A DNA stretch of 49,417 nucleotides from Sphaerisporangium fuscum (GTDB lineage: Bacteria > Actinomycetota > Actinomycetes > Streptosporangiales > Streptosporangiaceae), in the NCBI RefSeq assembly GCF_018531465.1, contig NZ_JAHDTF010000051.1:1-49417 (forward strand). Reading direction: 5' to 3'. A program made the translations under genes and the position numbers. Every line of letters starts with the position of its first letter. The stretch's first letter is position 1. Shown in pieces: positions 1 through 7,701 of this stretch. The notes under the pieces are model-generated. The model was not told the origin of the DNA. It ran no database searches and worked only from the letters and a program-made list of their open reading frames with translations.

Positions 1-4
1 GCCG

Positions 5-33
5 CGTCCGGAGGGTCATCGGCCCTCCGGACG
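5..33 (-). terminator. Intrinsic-type hairpin after the phosphoesterase gene
   Basis: Bases 5-15 pair perfectly with 23-33 around a 7-base loop, giving an 11-bp GC-rich stem. It lies 36 bases beyond the stop of the minus-strand phosphoesterase gene. There is no clear T tract, which is common for actinomycete terminators. Confidence 0.6.
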
Positions 34-68
34 GCGGGACGGTCCGGGCGCGCCGGCCTGGTGCGGGC

Positions 69-956
69 TCAGCTCCAGATCCCGGTGATGTCGGACGCCG
101 AGGCCGCCTTCCCGGCGTGAGTGGTCAGCCCGGCCATGTCCTCCAAGGTGCGCAGCAGGTCGTAGTGGTTGTAGGTGGTGGAGGACGAGCTGCCCGGGGC
201 CACCGGCTGGCCGTACAGGACGGTCGCGATGCGGTTGCCCGCCAGCCGGTTGTCCTCGTCGAAGGTGACGACCAGCAGGCTGTTGTTGGACTTCGCCCAG
301 GTCGCGTAGGCGCCGAGCCTGTTCTTCAGCCACGTGTCACCGGTGGAGACCGAGCAGTCGTGCATGTCGTCGCACAGGTCGGGGATCACGAAGGAGACGG
401 CCGGCAGCCTGGTGAAGTCGGCCGGGAACTGCGCCATGGTGTACGCCTTGGAGGCCGGGACGTTGCTGAACCCGAACCAGGGGTTGTGCTTCTGGGCGTA
501 CCGCGTGGCGCTGTTGGTGCAGACCGTGGAGCCCTGGCCGGGCAGGCCCTCGTTGTAGCTGCCCCACGTCTTGCCGGCCGCGATGAGCTCCGAGCCGAGG
601 TTCGCGGCCGAGCTGAAGCCGACGGTGACGCAGGCGTCGCCGGTGATGCCCTGCGTGCCGCCGGAGAACAGGGCGTAGTAGTTCGGCTGGCTCGGGTGGG
701 TCTCGGCGTAGAACTGGGTGAGCTTCGCGCCTCCGGCGGCCAGCGAGTTGATGTACGGCGCGCTGGAACCGCCGATGATCTGCGAGTAGGAGTGGTTCTC
801 CAGGACCACCACCACGACGTGGGCCGGCGCGGGAACGGTGGCGGCCGAGCCGGTCTCGGTCGCGGCCCACACGCCGAGCGCGGTGGTGAGGCCGAAGGCG
901 GATGCGATCGCGAGGAAAGCTCTGCGGGGCCGTCTACTTCCAGCGAACACGACCAT
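69..956 (-). CDS. Secreted phosphoesterase / acid phosphatase-like protein
   Basis: A 295-aa exported protein of the phosphoesterase family that contains bacterial acid phosphatases and phospholipases C (PF04185-like); it should hydrolyse phosphate esters outside the cell. The N-terminus has a basic patch with paired arginines (SRRPRRAFLAI) and a hydrophobic stretch ending near ATVPAPAH, a probable Tat or Sec signal. The mature part opens with VVVVLENHSY, the metal and nucleophile region of the family, followed by the THPSQPNYYALFSG block; later TFDEDN and YNHYDLLRTLED supply the other metal-binding residues. I chose the ATG at 956 because AAGGACGG lies just upstream and the signal peptide begins there. 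The gene is monocistronic, with a hairpin after it and a possible PHO box before it. The true substrate is unknown. Confidence 0.85.
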   Translation of the reverse strand: MVVFAGSRRPRRAFLAIASAFGLTTALGVWAATETGSAATVPAPAHVVVVVLENHSYSQIIGGSSAPYINSLAAGGAKLTQFYAETHPSQPNYYALFSGGTQGITGDACVTVGFSSAANLGSELIAAGKTWGSYNEGLPGQGSTVCTNSATRYAQKHNPWFGFSNVPASKAYTMAQFPADFTRLPAVSFVIPDLCDDMHDCSVSTGDTWLKNRLGAYATWAKSNNSLLVVTFDEDNRLAGNRIATVLYGQPVAPGSSSSTTYNHYDLLRTLEDMAGLTTHAGKAASASDITGIWS

Positions 957-990
957 GACCGTCCTTCTTCCGAGGATGACAAGCGGCGTC

Positions 991-1034
991 AGAATATGCT
1001 CACGCACCGATCTTCTCCGTGACACGGGGTGAAT
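991..1034 (-). promoter_or_regulatory. Candidate PhoP-type (PHO box) promoter of the phosphoesterase gene
   Basis: Read on the minus strand, ATTCACC (1034-1028) and GTCACGG (1023-1017) are 11 bases apart in phase, the spacing of Streptomyces PHO boxes (consensus GTTCACC-N4 repeats). The second unit sits where a -35 would be for the -10 TATTCT (996-991). This is the layout of PhoP-activated promoters and suits a phosphatase. The second unit matches weakly, so the call is tentative. Confidence 0.4.
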
Positions 1035-1330
1035 GGCAACCGAACAGTAGCCTTCACCTCTTTCCGGACACGTTCCCGTGCCCGCGTCCGACTCCTCCCT
1101 GCCGCCCCCGGCCGTCCCCCGGGAGGAGCAGGCACTCGACCTCATCGCCCAGGCCGCCACCCGCATGGGCGTCAGTCGAGCTGGGCGTCCCGCTGCCGGC
1201 GCCGTGACGGACACCGCGAGGGGTGGCGCGAGGTGGGGCGGTACGGCGGTCCCGGTGGCGGAGGGCCGGGCGTAGGGCGCGGCGGGCACGGGCGGGGTGG
1301 GCCGCGACGCGCGAGGACCGGGACAACCGC
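1035..1330. other. Intergenic region, nothing recognised
   Basis: This is the divergent spacer between the phosphoesterase and the polysaccharide lyase gene. Open frames run through it on both strands, but their composition is arginine/proline/glycine-rich and no family is recognisable. I see no gene or strong repeat here. Confidence 0.5.
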
Positions 1331-1343
1331 CATAATCCTGGCG
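1331..1343 (+). promoter_or_regulatory. -10 element for a probably leaderless transcript
   Basis: CATAAT (1331-1336) resembles TATAAT and ends 7 bases before the GTG at 1343, so transcription would start on the start codon. No Shine-Dalgarno is visible, which fits leaderless translation. No good -35 is seen. Confidence 0.4.
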
Positions 1344-3609
1344 TGCGTGGTCATTCCAGGCGGTCGTTCCTGAGACTCAGCGGCATCGCCGTGGCCGGCG
1401 GCCCGCTGATCCCCGCGCCCACCGGGCCGATGGAGGACCGTTCGTTCCCCGCCGCGTTCGCCCTGCTGCGCCGCCGGTGGCGGGAGGTGACGGCGGGGGC
1501 CGGCTTCGATCCCGGCGCGGAGCCGTACCGCACCCGGCTGGCCGAGCTCGGGACGGCCGCGGCCGCCCACCGGGACGCGATGGCCCCGGCCGCCACGTCG
1601 CTCTGGCCCGACCTGCCGTTCCCCTCCTTCGACCGCACCCCGGAGCGGCTGCGGGCCATGGCCCGCGCCTACGCCCTGCCGGGCACCGGCCTGACCGGCG
1701 ACGCGCGCCTCGCCGCCGCCGTCGCGACCGGCCTCGACCACTACCGCCGGCGCGTGTACGCCGCGGGGGCCGAACCGGCCGGCAACTGGTGGCGCTGGCA
1801 GATCGGCGTCCCCAGAACGCTCCTCGACGCGGCGGTGCTGATCGGTGCCCACCTGACGGAACGCCAGAGCCGGGGACTGCGGGACGCGGTGGACCACTTC
1901 GTCCCCGAATGCCGCCTGGAGGACTACAGCGGCACCAGCACCGCGGCGAACCGGGTGGACCTGTGCCTGGTGATGCTGCTGCGGGCCATCCTGAGATCCG
2001 ACGCCCGCAAGGCCGCGCTGGCCGTCGCGGCGCTCGCCCCGGCCTTCCCGTACGTGCACGACGGGGACGGGTTCTACCGGGACGGATCGTTCGTCCAGCA
2101 CACCTCCGTCCCCTATCAGGGGGGCTACGGCGTGGTGGCCTTGTCGGGGCTCGCGACACTGTTCGCGGTACTGCGCGGCACGCCCTGGGAGATCACCGAC
2201 CCCGGCCGGCAGGTCGTGTTCGACGCCGTCGAGCGGTCGTTCGCGCCGTTCGTCCACGACGGCTTCTGCATGGACCTGGTCCGGGGCCGCGCCGTCGGCC
2301 GCAGGTCGTACGGCGACCACGAGAAGGGACGCGAGATCGCCGCGTCGGTCCTGCTGCTCGGGGAGGCGGCCACCGCGGCCGAACGGAACCGGTGGCGGGG
2401 CATGGTGAAGGGATGGGCGGTGCGCGACACGGTCAAGCCCATGCTCGCGGCGGCCGAGAGCAGGGACCTGGCGTTCCACGCCCGCCTGGCCGCGATCCTG
2501 CGCGACGGGTCGGTCCCCGCGGCGCCGGAGCCCAGCGGGCACCGGCTGTTCGCGATGAGCGCCCGCGCCGTCCACCGCAGGCCCGGCTGGTGCGCGGCGC
2601 TCAGCATGGCGTCGGACCGGATCGGCCACTACGAGCACGGCAACGGCGAGAACCTCCGCGGCTGGCACACCGGCTCGGGATGCTCTACTGGTGGGGCGAG
2701 GGCCACGGCGACCAGTACTCCGACTCCTTCTGGCCCACCGTGGATCCCTATCGGCTGCCGGGCACCACCGTCTCCACCCGCAGGCTCGCCGACGGCGCCG
2801 GCGAGGGGTGGGGCGACACCCGTCCGCCGGGCCGGTGGGTGGGCGGCGCCACCGACGGCCTGTACGCCACCGTCGGCCAGCACCTGAACGGCTTCCAGAG
2901 CACTATGGAGGCCTTCAAGTCGTGGTTCTTCCTCGACGACGCGGTCGTCTGCCTGGGCGCCGGGATCACCGGCCGCGACGGCGTGCCGGTGGAGACCGTC
3001 GTGGACAACCGCAGGACCGGCGCGCCGCTCACCGCGGGGACGGGCTGGGCCCACATCCGAGGGCACGGCGGGTACGTCCTGCCCGGCGGCGCGCCACTGC
3101 GCACGCTCCGCGAGGAACGCGGCCCCGCGGGCTCGACCAGGAGCTATGTGACCCTGTGGCTCGACCACGGCGTCGACCCCCGTTCGGCCGGCTACGTCTA
3201 CCTGCTGATGCCCGGCGCGAGCCCGGACGCGACCCGGGCCCGCGCCGCCGACCCCGGCTGGGTGCGCGTCCTCGCCAACACCTCGCGCCAGCAGGGCGTC
3301 CACGTCCCGTCGCTCGGGATCACCGCGGTCAACTTCTGGAACGACGGCACCGCCGGCACCCTGGCCGCGTCCGCGCCGTGCGCCGTCCTGGTCCGTGAGC
3401 GCGGTGACGGGACGGCCACCCTGACCGTCTCCGACCCGCGCCGCGAGCTGGGCGGGCTGAGCGTGACACGGGACCGGCCGGTGGCCGAGGTGCTCCATGG
3501 CCACCCCCTCCTGGCGGACGCCTCGACCGGTGCGCGGCTCGGCCTCGCCTTCGAACCGCTGGCGGACCGGGAGGGCGCCTCGCACACCGTCACCGTGCGG
3601 CTCGGCTGA
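1343..3609 (+). pseudogene. Polysaccharide lyase family 8 (hyaluronate/chondroitin/xanthan lyase type), frameshifted
   Basis: The two parts together encode about 755 aa, the usual size of a PL8 lyase, which cleaves uronic-acid polysaccharides by beta-elimination outside the cell. The GTG at 1343 opens a Tat signal (RRSFLRLSGIAVAGG). The alpha-toroid carries the catalytic region: STAANRVDL with the Asn, and DGSFVQHTSVPYQGGYG with the His and Tyr. The beta-sheet part holds the family block WPTVDPYRLPGTT. The frame breaks near 2679: the first frame reads GWHTGSG and then nonsense, while GMLYWWGEGH continues from 2680 one frame over. One base appears to be missing. The first frame ends at 2887, so an unshifted product would have the catalytic domain but lack the beta-sandwich. 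It could be a real null allele or a sequencing error in a GC run. Confidence 0.85.
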
Positions 3610-3664
3610 GCGCGCCGCCGCCGGCGAGGTCCTGAGGACCACGCCGGCCGCGGATGCCCCGGTG

Positions 3665-4022
3665 TCAGGCGCAGACCTTCTGGCCCTTGCTGATCTGGTC
3701 GTGGTACCCGGTGGTGCAGCCGAGGTGGTACAGGTGACGCGGCCGCGCGCTCTGCCCGCCGTACACCCCGCCGGCGGCGGTGAGCTTGGCGTTGTACACC
3801 AGCGAGAAGTGCAGCCGGACGGTGCCTGCCCGGCGTACTTCACGGTGCCGGCGCCGCCCGGGGCGAGGACGGGTCGCCCTGGTTCATGCCGAGGTCCAGG
3901 GCGTAGTACTGGTTCATCTTGCTCGCCGAGTTGCAGTTCACGTGGAAGCCCTCGTTGTAGTAGCTCCCGTTCTGCCAGGCGTACCCCGCGCCGTCAGCGT
4001 GGATGACACCATCGGGAGCGTC
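3665..4022 (-). pseudogene. Decayed M23-type metallopeptidase gene (both ends of the domain, core lost)
   Basis: On the minus strand one frame from about 4022 reads HADGAGYAWQNGSYYNEG and then NQYYALDLGMNQG, which looks like the start of a secreted M23 (LytM) peptidase domain. It hits a stop where GTVKYAGQA should follow. Another frame then reads VRLHFSLVYNAKL and YGGQSARPRHLYHLGCTT, ending in GQKVCA at the stop 3665-3667, as M23 C-termini do. The HxH zinc motif is only partly left (RLHFSL), the central 60 or so residues are gone, and no signal peptide is present. I read it as a remnant with at least one frameshift and an internal deletion. Family assignment is from remembered sequence patterns. 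Confidence 0.55.
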
Positions 4023-4128
4023 CCTTCGAAGGTCGGAGGTTGACGCTGCCGACTCTCCGGCTCACCGGCACCCCTGTCACGTCGGCCGATCCCCGTCCCC
4101 CGAACGCTCCACGCCCACCGTCTTGCTT

Positions 4129-4178
4129 TATCGATTTTCGATATGTAGCTTGAGAAGCGTGTTATCGAAGAACGATAA
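4129..4178 (+). promoter_or_regulatory. Paired dyads upstream of DUF2975-XRE operon (probable operator)
   Basis: Two inverted repeats share a half-site. TATCGA-TTT-TCGATA spans 4129-4143, and TTATCG-AAGAA-CGATAA spans 4162-4178. The centres are 34 bases apart, about three helical turns. They stand in an AT-rich island directly before the Shine-Dalgarno AAGGGGG of the next gene, a natural place for self-regulation by the small XRE-family protein encoded downstream. Confidence 0.6.
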
Positions 4179-4191
4179 GGGGGCAGATGTC

Positions 4192-4848
4192 ATGAGCATC
4201 CCGTCAGGGCAGGATGCCGCGATCCCGCCGGCGGCGTCGGGGGGCCGCTGGTTCGCCCGGCTGCACACGCTGCTCGTCCTCATGCTCGTGCTCGGATGCG
4301 TCGGGGCGTCCGCGAAGCTGCTCTCGACCGTCATCATGGGGGTACCGGGGCAGGCCGCCTTCGGCTTCGAGGGCCTGCGGCTGCCTCGGGCGCAGATCGG
4401 TCTCGATCACGTCCTGACCAGCGGGACCCGGGTCGTCAGGGTCGCGGTCGAGGCCGAGATCAGGAACTCCGGCCACGCGCCCGTCGTCGCCCTGCTGCAC
4501 CTGTTCACCTGGCTGCCGGGTGCCCTGACCTTCCTCCTGGCGCTGTTCTGGCTGACCCGGATCACCCTTCCGAGCGCCTGGAGCGACGCCGCTCTGTTCT
4601 CCGTCACGACCCTGATCCATCTGCGCCGCATCGGGAAGGTGCTCATCCTGGGCTCCGTCGCGGCGTTCGTGCTCGACCTGGTCGCCAAGAGCATCGCGGC
4701 CCGTATCCTGATCGAGGGCGCCTACGTCCTCCCCGGCGACCTGGCCTGGCCGTTCATGCCTGTGCTGACCGGCATCGGGGCCTATGTCCTGGCCGAAGTG
4801 GTGCGGCGGGGACATGTCATGTCCGACGAACTGCAAGGAACGATTTGA
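4192..4848 (+). CDS. DUF2975 domain membrane protein
   Basis: A 218-aa integral membrane protein of the DUF2975 family, function unknown. Hydrophobic segments lie at about residues 24-46, 97-120, 145-165 and 185-205, giving four membrane spans with a hydrophilic loop (about 50-95) between the first two. The ATG at 4192 follows AAGGGGG at a good distance. The stop TGA abuts the GTG of the next gene, so the two are translationally coupled. DUF2975 proteins are typically paired with a small YozG-like HTH regulator, and that is the arrangement here. The role may be stress or envelope related, but nothing in the sequence proves it. Confidence 0.85.
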   Translation: MSIPSGQDAAIPPAASGGRWFARLHTLLVLMLVLGCVGASAKLLSTVIMGVPGQAAFGFEGLRLPRAQIGLDHVLTSGTRVVRVAVEAEIRNSGHAPVVALLHLFTWLPGALTFLLALFWLTRITLPSAWSDAALFSVTTLIHLRRIGKVLILGSVAAFVLDLVAKSIAARILIEGAYVLPGDLAWPFMPVLTGIGAYVLAEVVRRGHVMSDELQGTI

Positions 4849-5088
4849 GTGCCGCCGGGTGAGACGACAGGTGGTATCGACGTACGGCTGGACGAGTTGC
4901 TGGCCGAGCGCGGCATGACGCTCACCGAGCTCTCCCATCGCGTCCAGGTCACCATCGCCAACCTTTCGATCCTCAAGACCGGCAAGGGCAAGGCCATCCG
5001 GTTCTCCACCCTCGCCCGCCTGTGCGAGGTGCTCGAATGCCAACCGGGCGACCTGCTGCGCTACAGCTCCGAGGAGGGGCGGGGCTGA
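4849..5088 (+). CDS. Small XRE/YozG-type HTH transcriptional regulator
   Basis: A 79-aa protein that is almost entirely one Cro/C1-type helix-turn-helix: LDELLAERGMTLTELSHRV is followed by the recognition part ANLSILKTGKGKAIRFSTL, and it ends with LCEVLECQPGDLL, the usual last helix of this family. The GTG at 4849 directly follows the TGA of the DUF2975 gene. It probably binds the TATCG/CGATA dyads ahead of the operon and controls its own expression; this is inference from position. No effector domain is present, so its signal is unknown. Confidence 0.85.
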   Translation: MPPGETTGGIDVRLDELLAERGMTLTELSHRVQVTIANLSILKTGKGKAIRFSTLARLCEVLECQPGDLLRYSSEEGRG

Positions 5089-5206
5089 ACATGGCGAAGC
5101 GGCGCCCCTCCTCGGCCGGGATGCCGCTGGAGGCCTGCCGCTCCACCCAGATGGCGTAGTGGCCGTTCTCGCTGACGGTGAAGCGGGCCCAGACCGGATC
5201 GACCAT
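4973..5206 (-). pseudogene. Short open frame, probably a truncated gene, antisense to the XRE gene
   Basis: An ATG at 5206 with GGAGGA seven bases upstream opens MVDPVWARFTVSENGHYAIW, which has the composition of a real protein for about 45 residues (to FAMFSPAP). After that the frame crosses into the XRE gene on the other strand and becomes arginine/glycine-rich without meaning. I do not recognise the family. It may be the 5' stump of a gene whose rest was replaced by the DUF2975-XRE pair, or a small orphan protein. Confidence 0.35.
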
Positions 5207-5263
5207 CCCGCCGTCCTCCGATGCCGTCATGTCGGCCGATGTCCGTAGGCTTCTGTCCATCCC

Positions 5264-6214
5264 TCACAAGTTCCACATCCGGTGGGTGGCGGCCGGGCGG
5301 GACCGGCCCATCCAGGCGCGGGTGCCGAAGGAGCGGCAGGCCGTCGAGGCGATGGGGATCGCGTAGTCGAGCGCGGAGGTGAAGGATTCCCTGGTCAGGG
5401 CACGCCCGGGGGCCTCGGCCAGGATGCGGGCGAGGGCGAAGGTCAGTGCCCCGTGCAGCACGTCGCCGGCGCCCAGGGTGTCCACCACGTCGGTGGCCGG
5501 GACGGGACGCGCCCGCACCGGGGACGCGCCGCCCGTCACCGCGGGGGACACCTGCCACAGCACCGGTCCGGAGCCGCGGGTGACCGCGGTGAAGGGGACG
5601 CCCGCCGCCTGGAGGTGAGCCAGCGCGTGCTCCGGCGTGCCGGTGCCCGGCGGGTGGAAGGCGGCCGACGCCACGGCGACGTCGACGTACGGCAGCAGCG
5701 CGGCGGTGCCGGGCTTCCAGCTTCCGCCGTCGAGCACGGTGAGACGTCCCAGCTCGCGGGCCGTGCGCGCCGCGGCGAGGGCGAGCGCGGGGTGATGGCC
5801 GTCCAGATGGACGACCCGGCTCGCCGCCACCCGTTCGGCCAGGTCGGGTGGCGGCTGGACGCGCTGGTGCGCGGCGTTGACCGACACCACGGCCCGGTCG
5901 CCGCTGCCGCGGGTCACCATGATCGTGGACACCGCGGGAGGCGCCGCGGCCTCGGGCGTGAGGTCGGCCAGCCGTACGCCGTGGTCGGCCAGGTCGGCGC
6001 GGATCCCGGCCGCCAGCGGGTGGCGGCCCACGGCGGTGAGCAGCGTCGCGGTCCCGCCGAGGAACGCGAACGTGACGGCCGCGTTGGTCGCGGGCCCGCC
6101 CGCGGCCACCTCCTGTGTCAGCGCCGTGACCTTCTCGTCGGCCGCGGGCATCCGCTCGACCGCCTGGACGACGTCGAGCGTGCACAGCCCCACGAACAGC
6201 GCGCCTGGAGTCAT
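5264..6214 (-). CDS. PfkB-family carbohydrate kinase
   Basis: A 316-aa ribokinase-like (PfkB) sugar or nucleoside kinase, cytoplasmic. The N-terminal GGPATNAAVTFAFLGG is the substrate-side glycine motif, and the C-terminal signature DTLGAGDVLHGALTFAL carries the catalytic Asp of GAGD and the anion hole. Length fits the family. I start at the ATG at 6214 (MTPGALFVGLCTLDVV), where the first beta strand begins, rather than at an upstream codon that adds an arginine-rich tail. The C-terminus has a slightly unusual basic end (GTRAWMGRSRPAATHRMWNL). No metabolic partner lies next to it, so the substrate cannot be told. Confidence 0.85.
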   Translation of the reverse strand: MTPGALFVGLCTLDVVQAVERMPAADEKVTALTQEVAAGGPATNAAVTFAFLGGTATLLTAVGRHPLAAGIRADLADHGVRLADLTPEAAAPPAVSTIMVTRGSGDRAVVSVNAAHQRVQPPPDLAERVAASRVVHLDGHHPALALAAARTARELGRLTVLDGGSWKPGTAALLPYVDVAVASAAFHPPGTGTPEHALAHLQAAGVPFTAVTRGSGPVLWQVSPAVTGGASPVRARPVPATDVVDTLGAGDVLHGALTFALARILAEAPGRALTRESFTSALDYAIPIASTACRSFGTRAWMGRSRPAATHRMWNL

Positions 6215-6456
6215 GCCCCAGCCTACACCGGCACGTGTCACGGGGCCTGGGCGCCGACGGCTCACCGCCGAGGGGTCCCACCGCCTCGCCCTCGCCCTGC
6301 TCGACCTCTACTCGCATCCCTGCTCGCGCTGACGGCGATCCTCGTCTGTGGCGGGCTCCTCGCCCTCCGCCGGCGCGACTTCGGATGAGTCCGGCCTGGT
6401 GGAGCGGCCGGTTTCCCGGCCCGTCGCGGCCGTGGACGGTGTCCGGGATGCGATCT

Positions 6457-6506
6457 CCTTATTGCGTAAGCTATTGTCTCTCCCGGCGATACTTTACGGC
6501 ATAAGG
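6457..6506. promoter_or_regulatory. Widely spaced 13-bp inverted repeat before the alpha/beta hydrolase
   Basis: CCTTATTGCGTAA (6457-6469) is repeated in inverse as TTACGGCATAAGG (6494-6506), 11 of 13 positions agreeing, with 24 bases between. Each arm is itself a partial dyad (TTA-N5-TAA), so the pair looks like two binding sites for a dimeric repressor such as a TetR or MarR protein. It sits in an AT-rich stretch 41 bases before the hydrolase start. The remainder of 6215-6546 shows nothing else. Confidence 0.45.
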
Positions 6507-6546
6507 AATTGGTCGCCGATGCGATCAGCACCGGAGAGGAAGACAC

Positions 6547-7449
6547 GTGCCCGAGGCGAAACTGCACGACGGAGCGACGATCGAGCTGGAGATCCACGGC
6601 TCCGGCCCGACCGTGCTGCTGCCGGTCGACCCCAAGCCGGTCGAGGGGCCCCAGGCCGACGAGATGCGCAAGTGGGGGGTGGACCCGGCCCTCGGCCGGT
6701 CCCTGATCGAGGGCCTGCGGGACGACTTCCGCGTGGTGGCGTTCCACTACGAGGGGCATGTGCTGGCCGACCCCAAGCCGGACACCCTCACGGCGGCCAA
6801 CGTGGCGGCCGACATGCTCGCCGTGGCGGACGCCGCCGGAGCGGAGCGGTTCGCCTACTACGGATATTCCTGGCTGGCGCTGAGCGGCCTGCAGCTCGCG
6901 CTCCGCACCGACCGGCTGTCGGCCCTGGTGATGGGCGGCTACCCGCCCCTCGGAGGGCCGTACGCCGAGATGCTGAAGGTCACCATGGCCACCTACGAGA
7001 TGTCCGTCTCGCCGGACAAGCCCGCGGAGGAGGCCGGGAAGGCCGGTGACGCGGCAGGCCAGGGGGCGGAGTGGTCCTGGACCGCCTCCGAGGACGGGAC
7101 GGAGCCGGGCGCGCCGGACTGGGACGCCGTCGAGGTGACCATGAGCGAATCGCAGACCAAGCAGTTCGTCACGCTGTACCGGTCGCTGGAAGGGTTCGAC
7201 GACCGGGCCGTACAGGACCGGCTGACGTGCCCGCGCCTGTGCTTCGCCGGGTCCGCCGACGAGATCGAGTACAGCGAGCGGTGGGGCGGGGTCACCGTGC
7301 GCATCGCCGGGCCGCTCGTCGAGCACCGCGAGGAGCTCGAAGCCCTCGGCTGGGACGTGCGGGTGCTCGACGGCCTCGACCACACCACCGCCATGCAGGC
7401 CGCCAACGTCCTGCCCGTCCTGCGTCCCTGGCTCGCCGCCAAGCTGTGA
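6547..7449 (+). CDS. Alpha/beta hydrolase
   Basis: A 300-aa cytoplasmic alpha/beta hydrolase. The nucleophile elbow is YYGYSWL with Ser108; the acid is probably Asp238 in FAGSADE and the base His279 in LDHTTAM, all in the right order and spacing. HYEGH precedes the core, and residues about 155-200 form an insertion rich in Glu/Gly/Asp (a lid). GTG at 6547 follows GGAGAGGA. No partner gene defines the substrate; esterase, haloperoxidase-like or lactonase activity are all possible. Two strong hairpins follow the stop and a large inverted repeat precedes it, so it is probably a single-gene, repressor-controlled unit. Confidence 0.8.
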   Translation: MPEAKLHDGATIELEIHGSGPTVLLPVDPKPVEGPQADEMRKWGVDPALGRSLIEGLRDDFRVVAFHYEGHVLADPKPDTLTAANVAADMLAVADAAGAERFAYYGYSWLALSGLQLALRTDRLSALVMGGYPPLGGPYAEMLKVTMATYEMSVSPDKPAEEAGKAGDAAGQGAEWSWTASEDGTEPGAPDWDAVEVTMSESQTKQFVTLYRSLEGFDDRAVQDRLTCPRLCFAGSADEIEYSERWGGVTVRIAGPLVEHREELEALGWDVRVLDGLDHTTAMQAANVLPVLRPWLAAKL

Positions 7450-7460
7450 CGCGGCGCCTC

Positions 7461-7524
7461 GCCGTCCGGCCCGCGGACGGCGCTCCGGCCGCCGCCCGCG
7501 TCGCCCGATGGCGGCGCGGGCGGC
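7461..7524 (+). terminator. Tandem hairpins after the hydrolase gene
   Basis: GCCGTCC (7461-7467) pairs with GGACGGC (7475-7481), and GCCGCCCGCG (7491-7500) pairs with CGCGGGCGGC (7515-7524). The two stems stand one after the other within 75 bases of the stop codon. No T run follows. Confidence 0.5.
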
Positions 7525-7596
7525 GGGCGGGCCCTCGGCCGGCCTCTGCCATCGCGAGGGCGCCCTGCGCTCTCCATCGGCCCGCCATCAGCGGGG

Positions 7597-7667
7597 ACGC
7601 CCGAATCGTTCGGATGATCAATCGATTCGGGCGTATTCCTATACCATTGCGCACGATGCGATCGCAT
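7597..7667. promoter_or_regulatory. Lrp/AsnC operator region: 12-bp inverted repeat plus 12-bp palindrome
   Basis: ACGCCCGAATCG (7597-7608) and CGATTCGGGCGT (7623-7634) are perfect inverse copies with 14 bases between. Twenty-two bases further, ATGCGATCGCAT (7656-7667) is a perfect palindrome. Both lie in the 100 bases before the Lrp-type gene, with the AT-rich TATTCCTATACCAT between them as the likely core promoter. Self-regulation by the Lrp-family protein is the simplest reading. Confidence 0.55.
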
Positions 7668-7701
7668 GGTTAGCTGGTCGCGCACCTAGGAGGTGAACGT
7701 C

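Noticed and set aside
2672..2685. Programmed frameshift in the PL8 gene
   Set aside because: No slippery heptamer or clear downstream stimulator, and the family does not use one.
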